Source: Orobanche coerulescens
Lineage: Eukaryota; Streptophyta; Magnoliopsida; Lamiales; Orobanchaceae
NCBI GenBank assembly: GCA_033398695.1
Contig: CM065810.1
Coordinates: forward strand, 144,895,858-144,959,857
Direction: 5' to 3'
DNA length: 64,000 nucleotides
Both the position numbers and the translations under genes were made by a program. Within the stretch, counting starts at the first letter, position 1. Every line of letters starts with the position of its first letter. This document shows positions 44,749 through 56,321 of the stretch, in pieces. The notes under the pieces were generated by a model, which worked only from the letters and a program-made list of their open reading frames with translations, was not told the DNA's origin and made no database searches.

Positions 44749-46596
44749 TTGATCCCAAAGAAGCCTGTTCCGAGCGGTTGGTCAGATTACCGGCCTATTA
44801 GTTTGTGTAATGTGACCAATAAGATTATCACGAAAATGCTTAACGCTTGGCTCACTTATGTCCTCCCTCTTGTCATCTCTCCGAACCAGAGTGGATTCGT
44901 TCAGGGGCGGGTTATTACGGATAATATACTTTTGGCCTATGAACTGATTCACGACCTCCACGTCTCGGATTTTCATGGTGTCCCGAACCTTGCGCTGAAG
45001 CTTGATATGGCTAAGGCGTATGATAGGGTTCACTGGCATTTTTTACGTGAGGTCCTAGTGAGGATGGGATTCCCGGCTAGATGGATTCTGTTCATCCGTC
45101 ACTATGTCGATAGTTGCACGTTGTCCATTCTGGTGAATGGCAGCCCGACCAGTTATTTTGCCTCTAGTCGGGGTTTGCGTCAAGGCGACCCCATTTCTCC
45201 ATTGCTCTTTGTGCTTGCTGCCGATTACTTATCGCGCTGCTTGGATCGATTCATATGTGACCATCCTTTGATGAGGTATAGAACTGCCGGACGGCCTTTC
45301 CCCGTCTCGCACCTCTCCTATGTCGATGACATCATTATATTCACACGGGCTGTGGATGATGGTATCGTTGACCTTATGCGACTCCTGGATCACTATTCCA
45401 TGGCCTCCGGGCAGATGGTTAACATCCAGAAGAGCACTTTTATCCTCGCTCTGAAGCACGCACCTCGTTGGCATCAGAGAGTTCATGATCTTACTGGTTT
45501 CCGTCAGCGTGATCTCCCCATCACCTATCTTGGTGCACCCCTTTACAAAGGCTTTATGAGACGAGAGCTCTTTGCTGGGGTGAAGCAACGGCTGTTAGAT
45601 AGGTTCTCTGGTTGGTCCCATCCCCACCTTGCTTTTGGGGGTCGCTTGGATCTTATTAAGAGCACTCTCTTCACGATCACTCTGCACCTTCCTCAGGTGT
45701 TGGACCTGTCCCAGTATGTTATCCACGAGCTCGAGCAGATTATGGCGAGATACTTCTGGGGTGCTGTCGGTTCTAAGAGGAAGACGCATTGGGTCCGTTG
45801 GCAGCAGATTTGTCGCCCGGTCTCTGAGGGAGGCCTCGGGATTCGGAGCCTCCCGGATATGGCGAGAGCTTCTAGTTATAAGCTCTGGTGGCGTCTTCGC
45901 GCGGGCACATCTTTTTGGGCACAGTTTATGCTCCGCAAATACTGCTTCGTTGGCCCTTCTACGCCTATGTGTACTGCTCTTAAAGCTCATGCCAGCCGCC
46001 TTTGGCGCCCTCTCCTCCGCGTGGGTATCGAGGCTCAGGAGTTCATCTCTTGGACTCTCGGTAGTAGCAGCGGGGAGGTCAGTTTTTGGGATGACACTTG
46101 GATTGGGGATAGGCCTATTTCGTCTTATTATCAGATTACTGGTAGACCCCATCTTAGGATTAATGATCTCTGGGTTGATGGGAGTTGGGACAGGGGTAGA
46201 CTCGAGTCCATTGTGGGTGAGGAGCTAGAATTTACCACTCAGTTCATAAAGGATATTCTCGCGACTCCCATTGTCGAGGAGGATTCGGATAGCATGTGCT
46301 GGAATCTTACATCTTCGGGTGTCTTCTCATTGTCGTCAGCTTGGTCTCACATCAGGGTGAGGGATCAGGCTAATCTCATTTTCGGGGCCATTTGGACTAC
46401 CTTACTCACACCTACGATATCGGTGTTCATTTGGCGACTTCTACTGCGACGGATCCCGACTGATGATGTCTTACAGGGGAGGGGCGTTTCCTTGGCCTCG
46501 AGATGCTCATGTTGTACCCTTACCCCTACCCATACCTACTATTCCGAGACCCTTGCCCACCTTTTCTTAGAGAGTGACGTGGATCGTGACGTGTAG
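44749..46596 (+). CDS. LINE-B ORF2: reverse transcriptase and zf-RVT, open 615 codons
   Basis: The longest open element frame in the window. It covers the reverse transcriptase from its N-terminal motifs: IPKKPVPSGWSDYRPISLCN, then QSGFVQGRVITDNILLAYEL, LKLDMAKAYDRVHW, SRGLRQGDPISPLLFVLAAD and LSYVDDIIIF (YVDD catalytic Asp pair, 45319-45330), the thumb region FGGRLDLIKSTLF, and zf-RVT with CSCCTLTPTHTYYSETLAHLF. It would make cDNA on a nicked target in the nucleus. The Met at 44749 lies within the protein and is not a true start; the protein continues upstream beyond the solo LTR. It stops at TAG, shared with unit 1, before the RNase H. Confidence 0.88.
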   Translation: MIPKKPVPSGWSDYRPISLCNVTNKIITKMLNAWLTYVLPLVISPNQSGFVQGRVITDNILLAYELIHDLHVSDFHGVPNLALKLDMAKAYDRVHWHFLREVLVRMGFPARWILFIRHYVDSCTLSILVNGSPTSYFASSRGLRQGDPISPLLFVLAADYLSRCLDRFICDHPLMRYRTAGRPFPVSHLSYVDDIIIFTRAVDDGIVDLMRLLDHYSMASGQMVNIQKSTFILALKHAPRWHQRVHDLTGFRQRDLPITYLGAPLYKGFMRRELFAGVKQRLLDRFSGWSHPHLAFGGRLDLIKSTLFTITLHLPQVLDLSQYVIHELEQIMARYFWGAVGSKRKTHWVRWQQICRPVSEGGLGIRSLPDMARASSYKLWWRLRAGTSFWAQFMLRKYCFVGPSTPMCTALKAHASRLWRPLLRVGIEAQEFISWTLGSSSGEVSFWDDTWIGDRPISSYYQITGRPHLRINDLWVDGSWDRGRLESIVGEELEFTTQFIKDILATPIVEEDSDSMCWNLTSSGVFSLSSAWSHIRVRDQANLIFGAIWTTLLTPTISVFIWRLLLRRIPTDDVLQGRGVSLASRCSCCTLTPTHTYYSETLAHLFLESDVDRDV

Positions 46597-46926
46597 GAGT
46601 ATTTTGGCGCTTGGACTCATTTATCCTTACCCCATACAGATAATATCTTTGAGCTTCTAAGTTTTTTCTCACATGGCAACACACTTTAGGTACGCAACTT
46701 TCATTTATTCGTTGTCTGATCCTTTGGTTCATTTGGACGGAGAGGAATAGTGTAAAGCATAGGGCAGTTAGTTTTCTTGCTTCTCATGTTATTGTGCAGG
46801 TGGAGCGCCATGTTTCTTTACTAGGCATTGCGGGGTTTATTTCTTGAGTTACGAGCAGGGTGCTCGCTTCCTGACCATTTCCAGTGAGCTACTCCCTCTC
46901 CCGCCCAGACTCATCGCTCCGTTCCG

Positions 46927-47433
46927 GTGGCTTGGCTTCGACCCGAGTCCCCTTGGATCAAGCTGAACACGGATGACTCATTTGATAGAGATACTCAGAT
47001 TGCTGGTGGTGGGGGTCTGATTAGAGATCATCACGGAGAGTTACTCCTTGCTTTCCACTCCTCTTTTCAGGCCCCTTCGAGCTTTGATGCAGAGATCCAG
47101 GCGCTTGCTGTTGGACTGATTTTGATTTCCCAGAGATCGAGACATGTTTGGATTGAGCTTGATGCTGCTGCTGTGGCGACCCTGCTTTCATCTGGCCGTC
47201 GGGGCTCTTGGCAGGTTCGTCACACCCTTATGCGTATCCGACACATTCTCCGAGGCATTCAGTACAGAGTCACTCACATTTTCCGGGAGGGCAACAGGTC
47301 GGCTGATTATCTCTCTGAGCTCGGCATGTCGTCCCTCGGTATTCAGACTTATACATGTGATACTGCTCCTCTATTTCTCCTCTCTCTTATACGGATGGAC
47401 CAACTTGGCTACCATTCTTTTAGATTTAGGTAG
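46927..47433 (+). CDS. LINE-B RNase H domain, open copy
   Basis: A complete plant LINE RNase H (RVT_3) in one frame: SPWIKLNTDDSFDRDTQIAG with the first catalytic Asp, GGLIRDHHGELLLAF, FDAEIQALAVGLILI with the catalytic Glu, HVWIELDAAAVATLLSSGRR with the next Asp, and HIFREGNRSADYLSELGMSS with the final Asp region. The usual LNTDGS is here LNTDDS. It lies about 330 bp after the RT frame, and the interval is frame-broken. Unit 1 lacks the AAAVATLL stretch through changes in a CTG-rich codon run. Confidence 0.85.
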   Translation: MAWLRPESPWIKLNTDDSFDRDTQIAGGGGLIRDHHGELLLAFHSSFQAPSSFDAEIQALAVGLILISQRSRHVWIELDAAAVATLLSSGRRGSWQVRHTLMRIRHILRGIQYRVTHIFREGNRSADYLSELGMSSLGIQTYTCDTAPLFLLSLIRMDQLGYHSFRFR

Positions 47434-47801
47434 TATTTTATCACTTGATTTATTGCTATGAGCCCGCTCATTAGCCCACTTTTTCTTAGTGGTGCACCTT
47501 GTATTTCTCTAGCCGGCTGCGAGCATTTTAGTTTCTATGATCCGGTTTATGGCCCACTTTTGGTCATAATTCGGATGTGACTTTTCACCTATCGGTCTGC
47601 ACATTAGCCCACACATTTAGTGGTGCACCTTGTAAATCTTTAGCGGGCCGTAGGCATTTAGTTTTTTTTTTAGATTTAGGATATTTTTGGTCATAATTCG
47701 GGACTGATTACTTGTACTCTCGATATTTTATTTATCTCACAGGTTTGTGGGTCCCGCCTCAACCCCCGTCCACAATGGACGTTTTTTCTTGAGAAAAAAA
47801 C

Positions 47802-48397
47802 TTGGTAAATCTTATGGTTAACACAATCCCAATTCAAGGGGTACATCAGTTCGGACGCATTGAATGTGTTGCCATCTATCTTGATAGGATCTCTATTGCA
47901 CGTAGCCAACGATTGGATAACTGATTCATTAAACATTTCAACTGGTAAATTCAAGACACGAACCTAGGTGATCGCACTCTCAAAAATATCCATATCTGCT
48001 CTAAAATTTGGTTGCCATTTATGAATAGATAAAAAACTCCACGCCAATTGCCATGGACCTCCAGTAAGTATATGTTCCCTGGTGTTCGCTGCAATTGACT
48101 TAAGGCAATAGGAATTGTAACCCAAATCGACTAAATCAAATTCGCCACCTCACATGTTGTCGATTTTATTGACAAGAGCTGGGTAGAACCACGGCTTACC
48201 AAGAATTTTGATGAGGATTGCCTCTTTCCATGGTCCTTCCATAGTTACTTGAAGTTCTGGGGCGAACACCACCTGCTTGAAAGGTATGGTCTCGCCGGCT
48301 GAAATAATTGTGATCATGTTTCTTTCTTCAACCATTTTTGATTCATCAACTTTGACATCTTTTCTTCCCGGTACTGTTTGAGAAAAATCTGTTCACA
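47802..48397 (-). pseudogene. LINE-A ORF1, DUF4283 domain (unit 2)
   Basis: Second copy of 20045-20640, with the same two stops in place of tryptophan and the same motifs (EGPWKEAILIKILGKPWFYP, GGPWQLAW, LPVEMFNESV). Confidence 0.78.
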
Positions 48398-48406
48398 TAC
48401 GATTTT

Positions 48407-49201
48407 GGCTCACCTTGTTCAGCTTTGTTGAGAAAATGGCTGGAATTAGGTCCACATATAGGTTATTAAGTCGAATAAAATCTAATTGGATTTCATCAAA
48501 TAGGTCGTTCTTGTGGTGGAAGAATTTGGGTGAATTGTTTTAGGTTGAAGGTTCCTTATTTTTCGATAATATCACATTTTCTTTGGGTAATGGGAACTAA
48601 ATCTATTTTTGGAAGTTTCATGTTTATAAGATAAGGTTAGGTTTTATGTTGATTTAAAAAATTTACATGTAAGTTCAATCCAAAACAGTACCTTGTTAGA
48701 GATATTTTTACATATATCAAGGATTCATGGCTTTTGGTTATCTTAATTGTGATGAAATCTTTGAATTCTTGGAGCTATGGTCTCCCATTTTCAGGATTAA
48801 ATCGGGATTTGAAGAGGCTCTTCAGATGGCATTTTTCACACTGAAGATATGTATCTTATGTTTTTCGAAGCTGTTTCTCCTCACTAGGACATCAAGTTTT
48901 CTTGGGCTAAACTTTAGTGGAAGGCAATTTCGTCCAAAGTGTCGATATTTTCGTGGAAGCAATTCGAGGAAGGATTCTGACAAAAGTTAATCTACATAGG
49001 ACGGGCTTCAATCTAAACAATGGAGGTCTTATGTGTGTTAATTGTAACACGGTTTCAAAATCAGTGCAACATCTTTTTGTGTCATGCTCAGTTTCGGTTA
49101 CTAGTTTGGCTCAGGATTTACAATTTGTTGAGTTATGTTCTTACCTACTCAACATCTTTAGATTAATTTCTCACTCTTTTTGTTATTCTTTTAACGATTA
49201 G
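48407..49201 (+). pseudogene. LINE-A ORF2 C-terminal remnant (unit 2)
   Basis: Second copy of 20650-21444, with zf-RVT-like AIRGRILTKVNLHRTGFNLN and VQHLFVSC. Confidence 0.7.
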
Positions 49202-49284
49202 GAGTCGAATATCTTATATCGTATTCCATTAAGACTGCAAGTCTGATTTTGTGTTGATGCTGCAATTACTCTGTACTTGTATTG

Positions 49285-49338
49285 CACTAGTACAAAAGGT
49301 CACATAGGCCAAGTTTTTTGAGTTCCATCCTAGCCAGT
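49285..49338 (+). mobile_element. Possible CACTA-type terminus (unit 2)
   Basis: CACTAGTACAAAAGGTCACA, identical to 21528. The opposite terminus was not found. Confidence 0.35.
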
Positions 49339-50429
49339 CTTTGTTTTTACAGTGGCCAAATGATGAAAATAAGCTTGTGGGCTAGTTATGGCCATCACGG
49401 TTATTGTTTTGTAGACATGTGGCACCATTTGGTCATGGTTTCAAATATAAACATATAATATGTGACCATTTATGAGGATATAGTCGCATTGGAATTCAAC
49501 ACACAAATTAACCCGAGGCCGTAAGACATTTTATTTAGCCACTTTGGTTTGTTTGTGTGTCCAAATATTATATTCATTTGATACTTCGATTTTGCGAGAC
49601 AAAAAGTGACATATATATCCAATTGAGATATTAATAACTGACCATAATTTTTGTTTTTACAGTGGCCAAAGGATAAAAATAAGCTTGTGGGCTAGTTATG
49701 GCCACTACGGTTATTGTTCTGTAGCCATATGGCACCATTTGGTCATGGTTTCAAATCTAAACATATATTATGTAGCCATTGATGAGGATATAGTCACATT
49801 GGAATTCCATACACCAATTAACCCGAGGTCGAAAGGCATTTTATTTAGCTACATTGGTTTGTTTGTGTTTCCAAATGTTACGTTCATTTGACACTTCGAT
49901 TTTGCGAGAGAAAAAGTGACATATATAGCTAATTGAGATATTAATAACTGACGAGAGTTTTTGTTTTTACTGTGGCCAAATGATGAAAATAAGCTTATGG
50001 GCTAGTTATGGCCATTACATTTATTGTTTTGTAGTCATATGACACAATTTGGTCATGGTTTCAAATCTAAACATATAATATGTAGCCATTGATGAGGATA
50101 GAGTCACATTGGAATTCCACACACCAATTAGCCTGAGGCCGAAAGGCATTTTATTTAGCTACTTTGGTTTGTTTGTGTTTACAAATGTTACGTTCATTTG
50201 ACACTTCGATTTTACAAGATAAAAAATGACACATATAGCCAATTGAGATATTAATAACTAGTCAGAGTTTTTGTTCTTACAGTGGCCGAAGGATGAAAAT
50301 TAGCTTGTGGGCTAGTTATGGCCACTGCATTTATTGTTTTGTAGCCATATGTCACAATTTGGTCATGGTTTCAAATATAAACATATAATATGTAACCATT
50401 GATGAGGATATGGTCATATTAAAATTCAA
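49339..50429 (+). repeat. 310-bp tandem array (unit 2)
   Basis: Second copy of 21582-22672, with GTGGCC anchors again 310 bp apart starting at 49352. Unit-specific substitutions are conserved between the two arrays. Confidence 0.92.
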
Positions 50430-50436
50430 CACAGTT

Positions 50437-52402
50437 TATCACCTTGAAGCTTAGTTTACTATTGATTTTATGTTTTCATCAGGGTCGGTTCTGACATTTT
50501 TTATGCCCATGGCGAAAAGTCATATTAATGCACTTTGTGTAAAAAGAAAAATAATAAAATAAATTTTTGTAGGGGTTTGGAACATAGTCAAGTTAGGCGG
50601 CTCATTCCCATGTTGATTTTTATTAAAAGAAAATACAATAACACAATGGAGGACATAAACCAAAGACCTGAATAATGAAACATGAATATCACCTAAAGCG
50701 ATGTCTTCGTGCATTTTTCAAGCCCCAAAAGTTTACTTCATCAACATTAGTATTTTCAATATGTCCATCACATTTAACTTCATCTTTTTAAACAGTTATT
50801 TGAATCAATATCATTAACAAATTCTTCAACATGATTTTCGACAAATTCACTAAAACAGGTTTTTGTCTAACAAAATATCTATTTAAAAATCCCGGATTGA
50901 ACAATTTCACATGTTGTTTTTTCGTTTTGTTTTATATTTTGAGTGCTTGGTGGTTGTGATCGAGTAAACATATCTTAAAATGAACTGCATCAAACAAAAT
51001 CTATAAACAATACAAATAACACCAATTGAGTCAACCAATTAAATCAACATAGAAAGATAACGCCTCGATATCAATTTCCTATTCCTTCTTTCACCTATTC
51101 AATGTTCACCAATCATCAATTAGCACTAGCAATATTAATATAACATCAATTGATTTATGTCCAAAATGACAGTAACATCAACAAGAAAACACATAGCACT
51201 AGGTTACAAAACAATTGGGTAAAAGGTAAATGCAATCAATATTTTTCTACCGAAAATGGCAGAATGATTTTTGCTTGTTGGAATATTTCATTCCATACAT
51301 TCATTAATAGAGTTTTGATTATTAAGTTGATAAACAAAACAAAACAACAAAGAGGCGAAGCAAATCAACAAAGAAGACGAAGAGTGAAAAGCTGGTCAAA
51401 AGTAAATTTGTTGGCCACTAAGTATACAGAATACAGCTTGGAAAGTGTTTGAACAACAAGCTGTACTATTTTCAAGTTAGAGTGCGTAGCGGAAGTCTTG
51501 TAACAGTAAGTTGCTGTAAATACAGTAACTCGGTATGCAGTGTATATTTAAAATAATCACAGTTATGGAAACAGTAAATGCAGAAGGTAATCAACACAGT
51601 AATTAAAGTGGTTCGAGGTAAACCCCTCTATGTCCATTGATCCTCCACACAAGAGTAAAAAGTTTATTATAAACACTACGCACACAACTACGTGTCTATA
51701 ATCAAACCTATCAATGTATCGTTCACACAGATTGATACAAAGATCGTAGCTTTCAACCGTTCACACAGATTGCTCAAAGCTAACACTTGACTACCTTCTT
51801 CACACACAGTTCCAAAGCTTCGTCCTTATTCGTCCCACACAGGTATGAATAACTTGTTTAGTTCACACAGAATTAGGTTTTTACTCAAAGGTAAAAGTAA
51901 GGTAACCAGGTTGTTAGGAATACTTATTAGATTTTGATGATGTCATCTATGTATTTGTTTATTCAAATGTATGTTCATTAATTGGCAAAATGTAAGGAAG
52001 AACGAGATAAGTATCTTCCAAAGGCCAAACTGTGTTAAGTTATATACTTGACAAAGTGTAAGGAAGAACTAAATGAGTATCTTCTAGAGGCCATATAAGT
52101 TAGGTCTAAAATCGGCTAAGTTCAAAGTACAGATAAGTACATCATAGAAGTTCTGGTCAACAATTTTTATCAGAGAAGTTTGACCAGACTACAGTCAAGT
52201 GACCAGACGAAAACCAAGTCACCTGAAGTTTGACCATCAGATCAGTCAAGTTCATCCGGTCAGAAGACTTCAGACAAGTCGGCAGATTAGAGAAGTTGAC
52301 TGCACATCAGACATATTGACTTAAAGAGATCAGATAAGTCGTGTCTGAGTAATCAACCAAGTAAGCCTGTCTGCGTTGAATAGTCAATATTTACGGAAAG
52401 TC
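50437..52402. other. Unassigned AT-rich tract (unit 2)
   Basis: Second copy of 22680-24639. No recognisable domain. Here 51420-51610 reads with intact CAG motifs (AACAGTAA, GAATACAGCTTGG) that are altered in unit 1. Confidence 0.5.
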
Positions 52403-52599
52403 ACATACGGGCGATTAGAGACAGATTGGAGTTAAAACCAGCCGGGGAGAGCCGAAAGTCTAGGAGGGACGAGGACGGCATCGGTACGCAGGACAAGTCG
52501 TACCAGAATGCGGATAGGGGCGCGAGGATGGCCAGGCCCAAGGATGGCAAGCAGTCAGGGTGGACTCGAACTTGCCATGGGTGCGGGAGTGCAGACCAT
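52403..52599 (+). pseudogene. Gag fragment cut within its zinc knuckle (unit 2)
   Basis: Second copy of 24640-24836, ending TCHGCGSADH at the Athila-like LTR edge. Confidence 0.6.
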
Positions 52600-53712
52600 T
52601 GATCGCTTGTTTTCGCGTAGTATGGTTTTCAAATCCGATCAATTTTAAAATTTGTAAAACCTCGGAGTATTTCCAAGGTGTCAAACCCAAGGGAATTGAT
52701 GTGTCGAAAATAAAGGAATTAACTCTACTCGAAATTTGACTGCTATTTAGGAAACCGAAAATTTTGTTTGTTACTAATTATCTAACTTCAAAAATCGAAG
52801 AACAAAAATTAAATAAAAGAAGAAATATCTAAATTAAGCAAATAAAGCAAATTGGCAGGATGAAATCACAAGTCGAAAGGTAATTGATCCTAGGGTAGTA
52901 TTATCTAATTGAGTTCACACAATTCATTCACTTGATTCCTTTTCCCCAAATTTTAATTCAATCCTAGAAATAATCACTCAGCCGATCTAGAATTCCGATC
53001 AAGGCAACCTAGAAAGATAGTTAATTTAAACCCTTTTCCCCGCCAGGGCTCAAAGAATTAAAATCACTTAAAAAGCACCAACTTATTTATCTATGATTTA
53101 TCTTTCTCCGCTAGGTCTCAAGATAAAATCATATTGTGCATCAAGTATTTCCACTAATCAATTACTCCTTCCGGACAAAATTAATTAGCTAACATGCATC
53201 GATTAAGGGCCCTTTAATCTAGCATGAGATTTAACACATCTTAAACACAAGCCTAGGATGAAAGGTCAAAAGGTAATCAAAGGAACATCATGTGAACATC
53301 AATTAAATTTACTAACCCTAGAATCAATCAATGAAATTAGCCAGACATAATTGAAATTAAACAAGAATTTGATGAAGAATGCATATTATTAATATGAAAA
53401 GAGAGATTACAACCCTTATGGATGAACTCCGAGTCTCCAATCTTCCAAAAACAATAATAATTCTCCTCCAAAAAGTTCTTGCATCAAAGGATTAATCTTG
53501 CCAAAATATGTAAAAAAATGTAAAAGATGATAAAGGATGAAAAGGGCTGATGATAGATTGATCAAAGATGATCGATGATCCCCCTCAAACTAGGTCTAGA
53601 ATGAGGTTTATATAGCCTAAGGGGGTTAAAATCCCGATTAGCCCTAATCTAGGAAATAAATAATATCCAAAAGAGTCAAAATCCGTCCAAAAACGAGAGC
53701 CCGCTGGGAAGC

Positions 53713-53717
53713 CTTTC
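53713..53717. other. Target-site duplication CTTTC (left)
   Basis: CTTTC before TGATGCGACC is repeated at 61301-61305 after CACATCA. The uninterrupted LTR at 25940 shows a single CTTTCGGA, confirming the duplication. Confidence 0.93.
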
Positions 53718-54731
53718 TGATGCGACCCCCACACGACACGCTATGGTAACCGACACCGCTAGATGAATTCGTTCCCAGGATGTTTCCAAAATAAGCAAAA
53801 TGGGGCTTTACTTCCAAACCTCTACGTGACACGCCGTAGCAACTCGGAAGGGGTGGAATATAAATACTAACAAGATTGCACTTGATAAGTATATAAATCA
53901 CACAAGAGATGTTTTGGAGACACACTCAACAAAACAAGAAAGCACTCACAAAGGTTTGTTAATACAAACACTCTCAAATTCATAAAATCTTTGGTGTCCT
54001 CTTACAATGAAACTTCAAGGCTATTTATAGCCAAAATCTTACACCTAACTCTAGTGTGAACAAGGAAACAACTAGAAACCTACAAAATAGAAAAATCAAC
54101 ATTCAAAGATCCTAAAATCTGATACAAAGTCAGTCAACATATGTTTAGGTGACAAAATATCAAAGACCAAGATTTTAAGGTGTGAAAACAAGGACAACAA
54201 GTCACCATAAATCCGATGCTGTCTGTTTTATCATTTCTGAGCTCCAATGTCTCCGAATTTGGTCCTATGGTCTGAACAATATTTGTAGCTCTCTTTCTTA
54301 GCTTTCCATAGACACCTGAATCACCTGAATCGGATTTCGGACGAGTAAGTTATGGCCAAAATACGAGACTGCTGCGTGTCAGTCTTACGCGCGGGAATTT
54401 GATCCTTGTTTGTTTGTTCGTCTTTTCCGATCGTCTTCGACATTAATATTACACGACTCGATTATATACAACTCAAAATATAAAAATACAACTCAAGAAA
54501 TACAATTCAAATTAAAATACACCAAGATAAAATAAACGAAAAACTTATTGTTCGACAACTTCGACACTACTCACGAATTTGTTGTCTTTGATAACATAGT
54601 TATTTTTAAACATATCAATGATGAGTGTCGATAAATTATTTTTGAACTTCTTTGATCGAGACCTCGTTATTGGTCCAGTCGGCATGCTCAAGTCCTCATC
54701 CGGGTTCTTCATAATATCTTGATTCACATCA
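53718..54731 (-). repeat. CRM-like 3' LTR (1,014 bp)
   Basis: TGATGCGACCCCC to GATTCACATCA on the plus strand. It includes the pol C-terminus (stop near 54545) and, at 54297-54357, the motif GAATCGGATTTCGGACGAG..AGTTATGGCC related to the block in the Tekay-like LTRs. Confidence 0.92.
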
Positions 54732-55304
54732 TTCCCTCGTTCCTCAAAAGGATTCGTCCTCGAATCTGAAATTTCAAAAGGACTTAAGTCAGCAACATTG
54801 AAAGTAGTGGAAACATTATACTCACCAGGTAGATCTACTTTATAGGCATTGTCGTTAATCCGCTCTAAGATCCGAACGGTCCATCTCCCCTTGGCATTAG
54901 CTTGGATTTTCTTTGAATGGGAAATCGTTCTTTCCTCAAATGAACCCAAACCCAATCACTGGTTCAAAGAGTACTTGTTTACGTCCCTTGTTCTTCATTC
55001 TTGCATTGTGTTCGCGCTTCTCAATTTGTTCACGAATTTTGGCATGTAATTGCTTCACCATCTCCGCCTTTTTCTTGCCATCAAGGTTACTCCTGTCATC
55101 TATTGGAATAGGCAACAAGTCTAAAGGAGTTATTGGATTAAAACCATACACGATTTCAAATGGCGAAAATGTCGTAGTAGAATGTACGGTTCGATTATAG
55201 GCAAACTCGATAAATGGTAAAGATGTTTCCCAATTTTTCAAATTTTTGTTAACAATAGTTCGCAACAATTGACCAAGCGTTGTTAACAACCTCGGTTTGA
55301 CCAT
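54545..55304 (-). pseudogene. CRM-like integrase C-terminal half and CR-like tail
   Basis: Minus strand, two frames. The first (55304-54936) has [40 protein letters not shown] and VYGFNPITPLDLLPIP, the conserved stretch after the integrase core. The second (54955-54545) has [35 protein letters not shown], the CR-like ISDSRTNPFEERGND, then MPTGPITRSRSKKFKNN and a stop within the LTR. The frame change near 54940 lies where GAACCAGTGATTGGG replaces an expected CCTGGAGA context. The tail may direct integration to centromeric chromatin in CRM elements; that is inference here. Confidence 0.75.
54732..54746 (-). other. CRM-like polypurine tract within the coding frame
   Basis: The minus strand reads GAGGAACGAGGGAA directly before TGATGTG of the LTR. 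It is translated as EERGND in the integrase tail, so primer site and coding overlap. Confidence 0.7.
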
Positions 55305-55600
55305 CGGTTTGGGGATGACATGTTGTAGAATAAAGCAATTTCGTCCCCAATTTTGCCCATAAGACTCTCCAAAAATGACTCAAAAATTTGGTATCTCTAT
55401 CGGATACGATGCTTTTGGGCATACCATGCAAACGAACAATTTCTTTGAAAAATAGATTAGCAATATGTGTGGCGTCGTCCGTTTTATGACATGCAATGAA
55501 GTGTGCCATTTTGCTAAATCTATCAACTACAACAAAAATGGAGTCACAACCGGATTTCACCCTGGGTAATCCTAATACAAAGTCCATAGAAAGATCAACC
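55249..55600 (-). pseudogene. CRM-like integrase catalytic core
   Basis: DDE integrase core, which joins element ends to chromosomal DNA. The open stretch reads [20 protein letters not shown], then [20 protein letters not shown] with the first Asp region, [18 protein letters not shown] with the second Asp, and [13 protein letters not shown] with the catalytic Glu. It enters by a frame change from the zinc-binding part near 55600-55620 and leaves by another near 55280, where TTGTT replaces an expected TTCTGTT. Both are at CTG contexts, so the protein may be intact in reality. Confidence 0.8.
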
Positions 55601-56300
55601 CAAGGTTCGGAAGGTACCTAAGTGGCATATACAAACCATGCGGTAACACTCGCGATTTTGCTTTCCTACAAACAATGCATGAATTTACAACTTTAAAAAC
55701 ATCATGTTTCATTTTTGGCCAAAAGAAATGTTCATGCAATATTTCGTAAGTTTTAGAAATCCCAAAATGTCCCATTAGACCTCCACTATGTGCTTCTCTT
55801 ACCAATAATTCCCGTGTTGAACAAAAAGGTATGCAAAGTTTATTTTCACGGAACAAGAATCCATTATCCCGATAAAATTTTTCTACTCCTTTTTTCTCGC
55901 AAGCGACATAAATATCATGGAAATCTTTATCCCCCTCATATGCTTCTTTCAATAAATCAAATCCCAAAAGTTTACAAGAAAGTGTATTGAGTAATACATA
56001 CCTTCTTGACAAAGCGTCGGCGACAATGTTTTCCTTACCTTGTTTGTATTTGATGATGTAAGGAAAGGATTCAATTTCCTCTAACCACTTGGCATGTCTC
56101 TTGCTCAATTTACCATGTCCTTTGAGATGCTTTAAGGATTCATGATCGGTATGAATCACGAACTCCTTAGGCCATAGGTAGTGTTGCCACGTACGTAGGG
56201 CTCGAACCAAAGCATACAATTCCTTGTCATAGGTCGGGTAATTCAATGTAGCTCCTCCAAGTTTCTCACTAAAATAGGCTATCGGCCTTTTTCCCTGCAT
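55572..56300 (-). pseudogene. CRM-like RNase H and integrase zinc-binding domain
   Basis: RNase H (RNase_HI_RT_Ty3 type): [20 protein letters not shown], then [20 protein letters not shown] with the catalytic Glu, [12 protein letters not shown] with the catalytic Asp, and [15 protein letters not shown]. It removes the RNA template. The integrase HHCC zinc domain follows: [20 protein letters not shown] gives the two His, and [13 protein letters not shown] the two Cys. It is divided from RT by a TGA at about 56320 (DAS*VGIG), where CATGAG stands for an expected CAGGAG. Confidence 0.82.
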
Positions 56301-56321
56301 TAATACTGCTCCTATTCCTAC

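Larger units (their letters stand above)
42098..47801 (+). mobile_element. LINE-B (unit 2)
   Basis: Second copy of the 5'-truncated LINE, from GRALFNEAW to the A7 run (47794-47800), then TTGGTA at 47802-47807. It includes the solo LTR at 42986-44738. Frames are better preserved than in unit 1. Confidence 0.82.
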
